From: Streptomyces vinaceus
GTDB lineage: Bacteria; Actinomycetota; Actinomycetes; Streptomycetales; Streptomycetaceae
DNA: 64,000 nt
Assembly (NCBI RefSeq): GCF_008704935.1
Contig: NZ_CP023692.1
Coordinates: 6,239,501 to 6,303,500, forward strand
Reading direction: 5' to 3'
The notes beneath the pieces were generated by a model. That model was given only the letters and a program-made list of their open reading frames with translations, was not told the DNA's origin and did not search any database. The stretch's first letter is position 1. Each line of letters opens with the position of its first letter. Positions 54,601 to 60,915 of this stretch are shown in pieces. A program made the position numbers and the translations under genes.

Positions 54601-57600
54601 ACGGAGACGGCGGTTGACGTCACGCGGTGGGAATACCGGGCCGAGCCGGGCACCACCCGCGTGCCCATCGGCGCACCGGTCCGCAACACCCGCGCTTACG
54701 TCCTCGACGACGGCCTGGGCCCGGTTCCCCTCGGAATCGCCGGTGAGCTGTACGTCGCGGGCACGCAGCTGGCGCGCGGGTATGTGGGTCGTCCGGGTCT
54801 GACGGCGGAGCGGTTCGTGGCGGATCCGTTCGGTGGTCGTGGTGGCCGGATGTACCGGACGGGTGATGTGGTGCGGTGGCGTGCGGATGGGAACCTTGAG
54901 TTCCTGGGGCGTGCCGACGACCAGGTGAAGATCCGCGGCTATCGCATCGAGCCGGGCGAGATCGAGTCGGCGCTGCTGTCCTGCCCGGGTGTCGCCCAGG
55001 CCGTCGCGGTGGTCCGTGAGGACCGGCCCGGAGACCGGCGGCTCGTCTCCTACGTCACCGCGGACACGGACGCCGCACTCGACGGCGAGCACCTGCGTAC
55101 CACCGTTGCGGACGTGTTGCCCGACTACATGACGCCGGCCGCCGTCGTGGTCCTGACCGAGCTGCCCCTTACCGCCAACGGAAAGCTGGACCGGAAGTCG
55201 CTGCCCGCCCCGGAGCAGCGGGCCTCGGTCTCCCGCGCACCCAGCGGCCGCCGCGAAGAGGTGCTGTGCGCCTTGTTCGCCGAGGTCTTGGGCCTGCCCC
55301 GGGTGGGCGTCGACGACGGGTTCTTCGCACTCGGCGGCGACAGCATCGTAGCCATCCAGCTCGTGAGCAGGGCCCGCCGGGCAGGCGTGATCATCTCCCC
55401 GAGGGATGTCTTCCGCCACCAGACCGTCGCCCAGCTGGCCCTGTTCGCCACGGACGAGGAGGAGCTCGGCTGGGCGCACGAGGTGGAAGACCCAACCGAC
55501 GCAGGCGGGCAGGCGTTCCCCACCCCGATCGCCGAGTGGCTGCGGGAGACCGGCGGACCGGTGTCCGGATTCAACCAGTCGACCCTGCTGGCGGTCCCCG
55601 CGGCATCCGGCGAGGACGTATGGCTGACCGCCCTGCGCGCGGTCGCGGACCGGCACGAAGTACTGCGTGCCCGACTGCACCGGTCCAGCGAGGACTGGCG
55701 CCTGGACATCGCACCCGCCGCCGCGTTCGACGTCCGGTCCTGGCTGCACCGGGTGGACATCACCTCCGTACCGCCGGCCGAACTGAACCAGGTCGTGCGC
55801 GCCGAGGCCGTCGCAGCCGTCGGCCGGTTGGACCCCGACGCGGGGACCATGACCCAGCTGGTGTGGTTCGACGCGGGAACCGCGTCCCCCGGCCGGCTGC
55901 TGTGGATCGTGCACCACCTGGCCGTGGACGTGGTGTCCTGGCAGATCCTGGTGCCGGACCTGCGGGCCGCGTTCGAAGCCGTATCGGCTGGCGAGCCGGC
56001 GCGGCTGGCCCCCGTGGGCACCTCCTTCCGGCGCTGGTCGCAGGAGTTGTACGAGGAGGCCCGCCGCAGCACGCGTACCGCGGAACTGGAGCGGTGGGCG
56101 GCGCGGCTCGCACCCGGCGAGCCGAGGCTCGGCGTCGCACCCGACCCCGCGCGTGACACGTACGACACGGCGCTCACCTTCACCCTGGAGCTTCCGGAAG
56201 AGGAGACCGCGCGGCTGCTGTCCGCCGTGCCGGTCGGCTTCCGCGCCGGCATCGACGAGGCGCTGCTCGCCACGCTCGCGCTGGCCGTCGCCGAATGGCG
56301 GGAACGTCGCGGCCATGGCCGGGGCACCGCCGTGCTGGTGGACGTCGAGGGGCACGGGCGGGAGGACGTCGTCCCCGGCGCGGACCTCTCGCGGACGGTC
56401 GGGTGGTTCACCAGCCTGTACCCGGTCCGCCTCGACCCGGCCGTCGACACCGCCGACGCATGGGCGGGCGGCCCCGCCGTCGGACAGGCACTGAAGCAGG
56501 TCAAGGAGCAACTGCGCGCCATGCCCGACCACGGCATAGGCTTCGGCCTGCTCCGGTACCTGAACCCCGGCACCGCGTCCGCGCTGGCCGGACTCGCCCG
56601 GCCCGCCATCGGCTTCAACTACCTGGGTGCCCGCGGTGCCGGGTCCGGCGGGGAATCCGTCTGGACCACGGCCGCGGACCTCCGGGTGGAAGTTCCCGCC
56701 CGGGACGCCAAGGCGCCGTTCGCGCACAGCCTGGAGATCAACGCCGCCACGCGGGCGACCTCTGACGGCGTGCGGCTGGGCGCCGCGCTGTCCTGGCCGC
56801 AGGCACTGTTCACCGCGGAAGAGATAGCCGACCTGGCTGACTTGTGGCTGAAGGCGCTCATCAGTCTGGCGGCGCACGCGGCCACCCCGACCGCCGGCGG
56901 CCTCACCCCGTCCGACCTCCCCCTCGTCGACCTCGGCCAGGCGGAGATCGACGCACTCGAGGCCGGCGAGCCGGGCGTGGAGGACGTCCTGCCGCTGTCC
57001 CCCCTCCAGGAGGGACTGCTGTTCCACTCTCTGTTCGCACAGGACGAGGACGACGTCTACGCGGTGCAGCTGTCCGCCGACGTGGAAGGGGCCTTCGACA
57101 GCGAGGCATTGCAGGCCGCCGCCCGTACGCTGCTGCGCCGCCACCCGAACCTCCGGGCCGGCTTCCGGCACCAGGCATCCGGCCGTGCCGTGCAGGTCGT
57201 ACCGCGCCATGCCGAAGCGGAGTGGCACGAGCGGGACCTCACCGGCCTCCACGGCGAGGAAGCGCGCACGGAGCTGGAGGAGTTGCTGGAGGAGGAGCGC
57301 ACCCGCAGGTTCGACCTCGCGGTGCCCCCGCTGCTGCGGTTCATGGTGATCCGTCTGGGCGAGGACCGCCACCGTGTGGTGATCACCCACCACCACATCC
57401 TCCTCGACGGCTGGTCCATGCCGTTGTTCCTGGCCGAGCTGCGCAAGCTGTACGAGCTGGCCGGCGACGACTCGACCCTGCCGCTCGTGACCCCGTACCG
57501 CTACTACCTGGAATGGCTGTCCGGCCGGGGACAGGAGGAGAGCCTTGAGGCATGGCGGAAGGAACTCGCCAGCCTCGACGAGCCGACCCGCCTGAGCGCC

Positions 57601-60600
57601 GCCGAACTGCGCCGGGTTCCGGTGATGCCGCAGTGGCTCAAGGCGGACCTTCCCGCCGGCCTGTACGGCGCCCTGCGGAAGCGGGCGGCGGAACACGGCG
57701 TGACGCTGAACAGCGTGGTCCAGCTGGCCTGGGCGGTCCTCCTTGGCAAGCTCACCGGCCGTGACGACGTCGTCTTCGGCACGACCGTCAGCGGCCGGCC
57801 GCCGGAGATCCCCGGCATCGAGTCGATGATCGGACTGTTCATCAACACCATCCCCGTACGGGTCCGGCTCGACCCCGCGGAGAGCTGGGCGCACGCACTG
57901 ACCCGGGTGCAGGACGAGCAGGCCGCGATGACCGGCCACCACCACGTCGGCCTGCCGGAGATTCACAAACTGGTCGGTCTCGGAGAACTCTTCGACTCCA
58001 TCGTGGTGTTCGAGAACTATCCGGTCGACGTCACCCGCAAGGACAACGCCGACGGCGCCCACACCGTGGGCTCCCTGGGCAAGGACGCCGGCCACTACCC
58101 GCTGACTCTGGTGGCCGCACTGACCGGCGACGGACTGAGGCTGCGTCTCAACCACCGCCCCGACGTGATCGAACCCGCTTTCGCGGAGCGCCTTCTCGGC
58201 TGGTTCCAGCAGGTACTGCACACGCTCGCCGATGATCCCCGTCGGCCGGTCGGCCGGGGGGAGCTGGCCGGGCCCGCCGAGCGCCGGCAGCTCCTCACCG
58301 CCTGGGGGACCGGCGCCGAGCACCACAGCTCGGACGATGACACGCTCGTCGAAGGCTTCGCGCGCAGGGTGGAACAGCAGCCAGGCGCGGTAGCCGTGCG
58401 CATCGGCACGCGGGAGGTGTCCTACGCGGAACTGGACGCCCTCGCGAACCGGGTGGCCCATGACCTGATCGCCGCCGGGGCCGACCCCGAGAGCAGGGTC
58501 GCGGTGCTGTTCGACCGCTCCCTCGACCTGCTGGCCGCTGCCCTCGGGACGCTCAAGGCGGGCGCGGCCTACGTGCCCCTGGACCCGGAGAGCCCCGCGG
58601 TTCGGTGGACGGCCGTGACCGGCCACAGCGGCGCCACCGTGCTGCTCACCGGGCCGGACCGCGCGGACCGTCTCCGGAGCCTGCCGGACCTTCCGGCCAA
58701 GGTGCTGGTCGTGGACACCGGACGCGGCGGCGATGCGCTGTCCGCGACGGCCCCCGTCGTGCCCGTGGCACCGGAGCAGCTCGCCTACATGATGTTCACT
58801 TCCGGCTCCACGGGAACCCCGAAGGGCGTCGCGGTGACTCACCGCAACGTCGTGAACCTCGTGGCCGACGCGGGATGGGACGAACCTGCCACGGAGCGGG
58901 TCCTGTTCCACTCGCTGCACGCCTGGGACGCGGCGACCATGGAGTGGTGGGTTCCGCTGCTCCGCGGCGGTTCCGTCGTCGTCGCACCCCCCGGCCGACT
59001 GGACCTCGCGCAGCTCCGTGAGCTGATTGTGCGCGAGCGGATCACCGGGCTGTGGCTGTCCGCCGGACTCTTCCGGCTGTTCGCGGAGGAGGACCCGGCA
59101 TGCCTGGCGGGCGTCCGCGCGATCCGCACCGGCGGCGACGTGGTGTCCGCGACCGCGGTCCGCAGGGTGCTCGACGCCTGCCCGCGGACCCTGGTGATCA
59201 ACGGCTACGGGCCCACGGAGACGACCGTGCTCACGGCCCGGCACCCGATGCGCAGCGGGGACCCGGTTCCCGACTCCGTGCCGATCGGACGGCCGTGGGG
59301 CGGATCCCGGCTGTACGTCCTCGACGGACAGCTGCGGCCGGCTCCGGCCGAGGTCACCGGCGAGTTGTACGTCGCCGGAGCCGGCGTGGCCCGCGGCTAC
59401 CACGGCGACGCCTCGCACTCGGCCGTACGGTTCGTGGCCGACCCGTACGGACCCGCCGGAGCACGGATGTACCGCACCGGCGACCTGGTGAAGTGGCGGT
59501 CCGACGGCACGCTGGAGTTCATCGGCCGCAGCGACTCCCAGTTCAAGCTGCGGGGCTTCCGTATCGAACCCGCGGAGATCGAGACGGCGCTTGCCGCGCT
59601 GCCCGGAATCGGCACGGCCCTGGTCACCGTCCGCGAGGACAGGCCGGGCGGCCGGATGCTGGTGGCCTACGTCACGGCTCAGTCGGGAGCCACGGCCCCG
59701 GCACCCGAGAGGCTGTCGGCGGCGCTGGCACAGACTCTGCCGGCGCACATGCTGCCCTCGGCCTACGTGACGCTGGGCACCATCCCGCTGACGGCCGCCG
59801 GAAAGGTGGACAAGGCAGCCCTGCCTGCTCCCCGCCACGGGGACCCGGCAGGCGGGGAAGGCCGCGGACCCCGGTCCGAACGCGAAGCCCTGGTCTGCCG
59901 GATGTTCGCCGAGACACTCGGGGTGTCCCGGGTCGGCATCGACGACAACTTCTTCGAGCTGGGCGGGGACTCGCTCCTCGCCGCGTCCCTCCTGGCCCGC
60001 CTGCGGGACCGGATCGACTCCCGGCTCACCATCGCGATGCTCTTCGAGGCCCCCACGGTCGCACGGCTCCTGGACCGGGCCACGGGCCCGGACGTCGGTG
60101 ACGGCCTCGGGATCGTCCTCCCGCTGCGTACCGGCGGTGACGAGCCGCCGCTGTTCTGCTTCCACGCCGGAGGCGGCCTCGGCTGGCGGTACACGGAGCT
60201 CCTGCACCACATCCCGGACGGGCGGCCGCTGTACGCACTGCAGGCACCGGCCTTCAGCCGGCCCGGTGAGCACGCCTCTTCCGTCGCCGAGCTGGCGGAC
60301 CTGTACCTGCGGCACATCCGAACGGTGCAGCCGGAAGGGCCGTACCACCTGCTCGGCTGGTCCTTCGGCGGGCTCCTCGCCCACGCGGTGGCCGGCCTGA
60401 TCAGGGCTGACGGCCAGGACGTGGCACTGCTCGCCGTGCTCGACTCCTACCCGGCCGGGAAACCCAGACCGGCGGAGCAGCCCGCGGAACACGATGTGCT
60501 GCACGCCCTGCTCGAAGCCGTGACCGGGGAACCGACCCGGACGGCAGCGGCCGACGGGGCGTCCGCCGGCGGTCCGCTCACCATCGAGACGGCCACCGCA

Positions 60601-60915
60601 CTGCTGCGCCGGAGCGAACTGCCCGCGGCCCGGCTGGTGGAGCGCAACCTGGCCACCCTCGTCCAGACCTATCGGAACAACGTGGCGCTCCAGGGCGCGC
60701 ACGCGCCGGCCTTCTACGACGGGGACATGCTCCTCTTCGTCGCCGCCGGCGAGGAGCACCCCGGCACCTGTGAGGACTGGAGGCCGTACATCGGCGGGAC
60801 CGTCACGGTCCACTCTGTTCCCTGCGAGCACCGCGACATGCTGCGGCGGGAAGCCCTCAGGCAGATCGCTGCCCCACTCAACGCCGAACTGCGGCCGCGG
60901 CCGGCCCGCGCATGA
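42676..60915 (+). CDS. NRPS, modules 5-9: (C-A-T)x4-E-C-A-T-TE
   Basis: A 6079-residue synthetase. The first C (HHILMDG, about 152) and the last C (HHHILLDG, about 4905) begin with EDVLPLSPLQEGLLF, typical of D-accepting C domains. The other C motifs (HHIAGDG) lie near 1207, 2272 and 3338. A loops are near 623, 1699, 2758, 3831 and 5371; carrier sites near 1021, 2086, 3153, 4220 and 5763. The E domain (about 4411) reads HHLAVDVVSW, with Val replacing the usual Gly. TE nucleophile is GWSFGG (about 5894). Pockets as I align them: A5 unclear with acidic residues, A6 DMTKLAVVS (Asx-like), A7 DVWEVTADD (diamino), A8 DVWHFSLVD (Ser, epimerised), A9 DAMWRGGVL (perhaps aliphatic). It contains long direct repeats. 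The start follows GAGGAAAG, and the stop overlaps the next gene. Confidence 0.95.
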   Translation: MTTSDRPRNLRTGLEDVLPLSPLQEGLLFHAHYDGHERDVYTVQLGIDLTGPLDAGRLQAAVHGLLRRHPQLRAGFRMTASGKSVQFIPRQADPAWQESDLTALEPADRDAELDRIAERERRGGFDLARPPLIRLTLVRLEQELHRLILTNHHILMDGWSGPLVLRELLALYEHGADSAVLPRATPYRAFLTWLARQDRRVSLEAWRQALDGLDEPTRVAPAGGPDDVAAPAEQIALDVPDDLSEALRRQARAHGTTISTVLQAAWAMLLSKLTGREDVAFGSTVSVRPPEIPGVESMIGLFINTIPVRVRLRAQETLVSLLTRVRDEQTALMDHQYLGLADIQSLVGIGELFDTSVVYENYPVDRETLGTAVRGVRVTGAEGRDATHYALGLIAASYGDRLELRLEHRPDLFDRAAADTVLARYRRILEAFAASPELPSGRVDALGDAERRMLLETFNDTGQGATDATVVGILQEQADRTPDRTAVVFAGAAVSFAEFNAETNRLAHHLLAQHISAEDVVALALPRSTQALAALFAVLKTGAAYLPLDPDDPADRVATLLDDARPVLVLTTRERAATLPRTAVPTITLNDPAVMRDLAQRPATNPVDADRACPLLPEHMAYVHYTSGSTGKPKGVAVPHRGLASLFASHLAQVYVPATEALGTECVRVAHTAAMSSDALWPPLLWMLAGHELHLVEDVVRRDAEALVGYVTGHGIDVVDVTPSYGRLLLAQDLLNDAAETGGTTPAAVMVGGEAVPPSLWEQLRASAPLSHNFYGPTETTVDSVVASVNDSEQPVIGRPVGDTRVYVLDGGLRPVPVGTPGELFIAGSGVARGYVGRPDLTAERFVADPFGGRGGRMYRTGDVVRWRADGNLEFLGRADDQVKIRGYRIEPGEIESAVCRIGDLAQAAVIVHEDEATGAPRLAAYVVPRPGQRTDVHALRRAAAAELPSHMVPTAMVVLDVLPLSVNGKVDRAALPVPEFGVGGVGRGPRSPQEEILCGLFAEVLGVGRVGIDDGFFELGGHSLSATRLVSRVRSVLGVELPVRALFEAPTVAGLSVWVRESGAVARAPLAPVARPEVLPLSFAQRRLWFLNRLEHGEARYNMTLSLRLSGVLDRAALGVALQDVMGRHESLRTVFPEVDGVPQQVVLDAASVSSEFDVVEVDEAGLADALTGVTVADFDLTSEIPLRARLFALGADEHVLAVVMHHIAGDGWSVGPLARDLAAAYAARCEGEAPVWSALPVQYADYALWQREVLGSEDDPESAVSRQLAFWKSSLEGLPEEISLPVDRPRDELQSAQPGRVIRFTLDPELHRAMTALARTRGATIFMVLQAGLAGLLSRLGAGTDIPIGAPIAGRTDDALDDLVGFFVNTLVLRTDTSGDPSFRELLGRVRAADLAAYENQDLPFERLVEVLNPARSLTRHPLFQVWLALDNTPDGTLNLPGLSIAIEPTADTLSKFDLLLSLRERHDADGVPAGIEGIARYNAGLFDHTTVESALKRLARLLRASVTDPGTPISRADLLSAEERDLLLREWNDTDRPAPAELLPRMFEVQAALTPEAPAVSYDDTVLTYADLETRANRLAHHLIGLGAGPEQVVAVALPRSPELMVALLAVAKTGAAYLPLDTEYPAERLTLMQADTAPRVLVTTKDAPAGPAAPGTITLVIDAPEVAAHVERQPATPPSDAERVQPLHPRNAAYVIYTSGSTGTPKGVMVEHGALADYLAGARAGYPSTRGAALLHSSVSFDMTVTALYVPLISGGCVVIGSLRDADTGRAPQTGPYTFLKATPSHLSLLMELPAEYAPTSELLLAGEPVNAAALEAWRRRHPEVAVRNVYGPTETTVSATEYVLAPGQPFDEHNLPIGRPLENMRVYVLDGGLRPVPVGTPGELFIAGSGVARGYVGRPGLTAERFVADPFGGRGGRMYRTGDVVRWRADGNLEFLGRADDQVKIRGYRIEPGEIESALLSCPGVAQAVAVVREDRPGDRRLVSYVTGDAGAKALHGQRVRASAATLLPEFMVPAVVVVLDVLPLSVNGKVDRAALPVPEFGVGGVGRGPRSPQEEILCGLFAEVLGVGRVGIDDGFFELGGHSLSATRLVSRVRSVLGVELPVRALFEAPTVAGLSVWVRESGAVARAPLAPVARPEVLPLSFAQRRLWFLNRLDGLNPAYHVPLVVRMSGVLDRDALRRALDDVVGRHESLRTVFPEVDGVPQQVVLDAASVSLGFEAVDVDEVGLAAALADVTSAGFDLRVDVPLRARLFALGADEHVLAVVMHHIAGDGWSVGPLARDLAAAYAARCEGEAPVWSALPVQYADYALWQREVLGSEDDPESAVSRQLAFWKSSLEGLPEEISLPVDRVRPLEPSHRGGSVPLALGAGSHRALRALAREGGASMFMVVQAAVAGLLSRLGSGTDIPIGAPIAGRTDDALEDLVGFFVNTLVLRTDTSGDPSFRELVGRVRAADLAAYENQDLPFERLVEVLNPARSLARNPLFQVMVALQNLDRPVAEFAGLRVRGADAGGVTAKFDLSFHMAERFGADGSAAGIEGVVEYSEDLFDRSTVESLAARLIRLFEAAVADPDRSLTGLDILTPAERHQLLTTWNDTDAPAEFEDVVGRIRTVAERMPDTVGITDDHATLTYRELLARADAVARWLRSRGAGAETRVALLAEAGIDAVVAFLGVLAAGATYVPLDPRSPAARLSELLSDAGVRWILADRGEGATARELAAGTGGAVEAVLVEDAQADRPESEPPRRPHREDLAYVIYTSGSTGRPKGAMVHRAGMTNHLLAKIEDLGLTHEDSLVQNAPLTFDVSVWQMLAPLVVGGRVRAVGSGTAADPAALFAMVDSEDISVLEVVPSLLRATLDQWDDGLPVPGLRNLRHLVATGEDLPADLCRRWFERFPHIPITNAYGPAECSDDVAHAVITSAPLRDGRPVPIGSPVRNTRLHVLGNGLELLPVGVEGDLYVGGAGVGRGYLGDPAKTAAAFPPDPFSATPGSRMYRTGDRVRRRADGQLEFLGRQDHQVKIRGRRVELGEIQAALRTAAGVSDAVVVLVPAPEGQPQLVGYVAGTADPQAVRARAMRLLPEFMVPAVVVVLDVLPLSVNGKVDRAALPVPEFGVGGVGRGPRSPQEEILCGLFAEVLGVGRVGIDDGFFELGGHSLSATRLVSRVRSVLGVELPVRALFEAPTVAGLSVWVRESGAVARAPLAPVARPEVLPLSFAQRRLWFLNRLEHGEARYNMTLSLRLSGVLDRAALGVALQDVMGRHESLRTVFPEVDGVPQQVVLDAASVSSEFDVVEVDEAGLADALTGVTVADFDLTSEIPLRARLFALGADEHVLAVVMHHIAGDGWSVGPLARDLAAAYAARCEGEAPVWSALPVQYADYALWQREVLGSEDDPESAVSRQLAFWKSSLEGLPEEISLPVDRVRPLEPSHRGGSVPLALGAGSHRALRALAREGGASMFMVVQAAVAGLLSRLGSGTDIPIGAPIAGRTDDALEDLVGFFVNTLVLRTDTSGDPSFRELVGRVRAADLAAYENQDLPFERLVEVLNPARSLARNPLFQVMVALQNLDRPVAEFAGLRVRGADAGGVTAKFDLSFHMAERFGADGSAAGIEGVVEYSEDLFDRSTVESLAARLIRLFEAAVADPDRSLTGLDILTPAERHQLLTTWNDTDQEVSAATLPVLFEAQAARNPKHPAVVFGDTVLSYADFNAAANRLARLLAARGAGPERIVALALPRSADLVIAMYAVAKTGAAYLPVDPQQPAARTLAVLDEARVVLAVADRGFSDTLSGEGATPWLVLDDQDVQRELAEQAAADLTDEERTTPLLSQHPAYVIYTSGSTGRPKGVVVSHEAIVNRLHWMQDTYPQGPQDRVLQKTPAGFDVSVWEFFWPLQVGATLVVAKPDGHRDPAYLAGLIQDRQITTAHFVPSMLSAFLSEETARRCDSLRTVFSSGEALPPETAEAFRSLLGARLHNLYGPTETAVDVTRWEYRAEPGTTRVPIGAPVRNTRAYVLDDGLGPVPLGIAGELYVAGTQLARGYVGRPGLTAERFVADPFGGRGGRMYRTGDVVRWRADGNLEFLGRADDQVKIRGYRIEPGEIESALLSCPGVAQAVAVVREDRPGDRRLVSYVTADTDAALDGEHLRTTVADVLPDYMTPAAVVVLTELPLTANGKLDRKSLPAPEQRASVSRAPSGRREEVLCALFAEVLGLPRVGVDDGFFALGGDSIVAIQLVSRARRAGVIISPRDVFRHQTVAQLALFATDEEELGWAHEVEDPTDAGGQAFPTPIAEWLRETGGPVSGFNQSTLLAVPAASGEDVWLTALRAVADRHEVLRARLHRSSEDWRLDIAPAAAFDVRSWLHRVDITSVPPAELNQVVRAEAVAAVGRLDPDAGTMTQLVWFDAGTASPGRLLWIVHHLAVDVVSWQILVPDLRAAFEAVSAGEPARLAPVGTSFRRWSQELYEEARRSTRTAELERWAARLAPGEPRLGVAPDPARDTYDTALTFTLELPEEETARLLSAVPVGFRAGIDEALLATLALAVAEWRERRGHGRGTAVLVDVEGHGREDVVPGADLSRTVGWFTSLYPVRLDPAVDTADAWAGGPAVGQALKQVKEQLRAMPDHGIGFGLLRYLNPGTASALAGLARPAIGFNYLGARGAGSGGESVWTTAADLRVEVPARDAKAPFAHSLEINAATRATSDGVRLGAALSWPQALFTAEEIADLADLWLKALISLAAHAATPTAGGLTPSDLPLVDLGQAEIDALEAGEPGVEDVLPLSPLQEGLLFHSLFAQDEDDVYAVQLSADVEGAFDSEALQAAARTLLRRHPNLRAGFRHQASGRAVQVVPRHAEAEWHERDLTGLHGEEARTELEELLEEERTRRFDLAVPPLLRFMVIRLGEDRHRVVITHHHILLDGWSMPLFLAELRKLYELAGDDSTLPLVTPYRYYLEWLSGRGQEESLEAWRKELASLDEPTRLSAAELRRVPVMPQWLKADLPAGLYGALRKRAAEHGVTLNSVVQLAWAVLLGKLTGRDDVVFGTTVSGRPPEIPGIESMIGLFINTIPVRVRLDPAESWAHALTRVQDEQAAMTGHHHVGLPEIHKLVGLGELFDSIVVFENYPVDVTRKDNADGAHTVGSLGKDAGHYPLTLVAALTGDGLRLRLNHRPDVIEPAFAERLLGWFQQVLHTLADDPRRPVGRGELAGPAERRQLLTAWGTGAEHHSSDDDTLVEGFARRVEQQPGAVAVRIGTREVSYAELDALANRVAHDLIAAGADPESRVAVLFDRSLDLLAAALGTLKAGAAYVPLDPESPAVRWTAVTGHSGATVLLTGPDRADRLRSLPDLPAKVLVVDTGRGGDALSATAPVVPVAPEQLAYMMFTSGSTGTPKGVAVTHRNVVNLVADAGWDEPATERVLFHSLHAWDAATMEWWVPLLRGGSVVVAPPGRLDLAQLRELIVRERITGLWLSAGLFRLFAEEDPACLAGVRAIRTGGDVVSATAVRRVLDACPRTLVINGYGPTETTVLTARHPMRSGDPVPDSVPIGRPWGGSRLYVLDGQLRPAPAEVTGELYVAGAGVARGYHGDASHSAVRFVADPYGPAGARMYRTGDLVKWRSDGTLEFIGRSDSQFKLRGFRIEPAEIETALAALPGIGTALVTVREDRPGGRMLVAYVTAQSGATAPAPERLSAALAQTLPAHMLPSAYVTLGTIPLTAAGKVDKAALPAPRHGDPAGGEGRGPRSEREALVCRMFAETLGVSRVGIDDNFFELGGDSLLAASLLARLRDRIDSRLTIAMLFEAPTVARLLDRATGPDVGDGLGIVLPLRTGGDEPPLFCFHAGGGLGWRYTELLHHIPDGRPLYALQAPAFSRPGEHASSVAELADLYLRHIRTVQPEGPYHLLGWSFGGLLAHAVAGLIRADGQDVALLAVLDSYPAGKPRPAEQPAEHDVLHALLEAVTGEPTRTAAADGASAGGPLTIETATALLRRSELPAARLVERNLATLVQTYRNNVALQGAHAPAFYDGDMLLFVAAGEEHPGTCEDWRPYIGGTVTVHSVPCEHRDMLRREALRQIAAPLNAELRPRPARA
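45087..45369 (+). repeat. Direct repeat A, copy 1 (A-domain C-part, module 5)
   Basis: A 283-base stretch encoding the region from VYVLDGGLRPV to PGEIESA of adenylation domain 5. It matches 48282-48564 at all but about one position by eye. It is richer in T-ending codons than its surroundings. Confidence 0.85.
45545..46517 (+). repeat. Direct repeat B, copy 1 (end of A5, T5, most of C6)
   Basis: A 973-base stretch that appears identical to 51941-52913 (offset 6396, in frame). It covers the last A motif, the carrier domain and about 75 percent of the condensation domain. Confidence 0.85.
48282..48644 (+). repeat. Direct repeat A, copy 2 (module 6)
   Basis: The first 283 bases match copy 1 in module 5, and 48362-48644 matches 54770-55052 in module 8. 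It encodes adenylation core motifs after the specificity pocket. Confidence 0.85.
48709..50481 (+). repeat. Direct repeat B, copy 2 (end of A6, T6, C7)
   Basis: It matches 51910-53682 at a constant offset of 3201 bases, one module length, in two blocks (48709-49157 and 49429-50481). These are separated by a diverged stretch in the N-terminal part of C7. Confidence 0.85.
51910..53682 (+). repeat. Direct repeat B, copy 3 (end of A7, T7, C8)
   Basis: A mosaic copy: 51941-52913 equals copy 1 and 52630-53682 equals copy 2, so it joins segments shared separately with the other two. Confidence 0.85.
54770..55052 (+). repeat. Direct repeat A, copy 3 (module 8)
   Basis: 283 bases matching 48362-48644 by eye (offset 6408), entering at the GARGY-type motif of adenylation domain 8 and ending before the hinge region. 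Confidence 0.85.

Noticed and set aside
45087..55052. Repeats as an assembly artefact
   Set aside because: The copies are embedded in distinct A-domain pockets, carry small differences and keep frame throughout, so real duplication is more likely, though long reads should confirm it.
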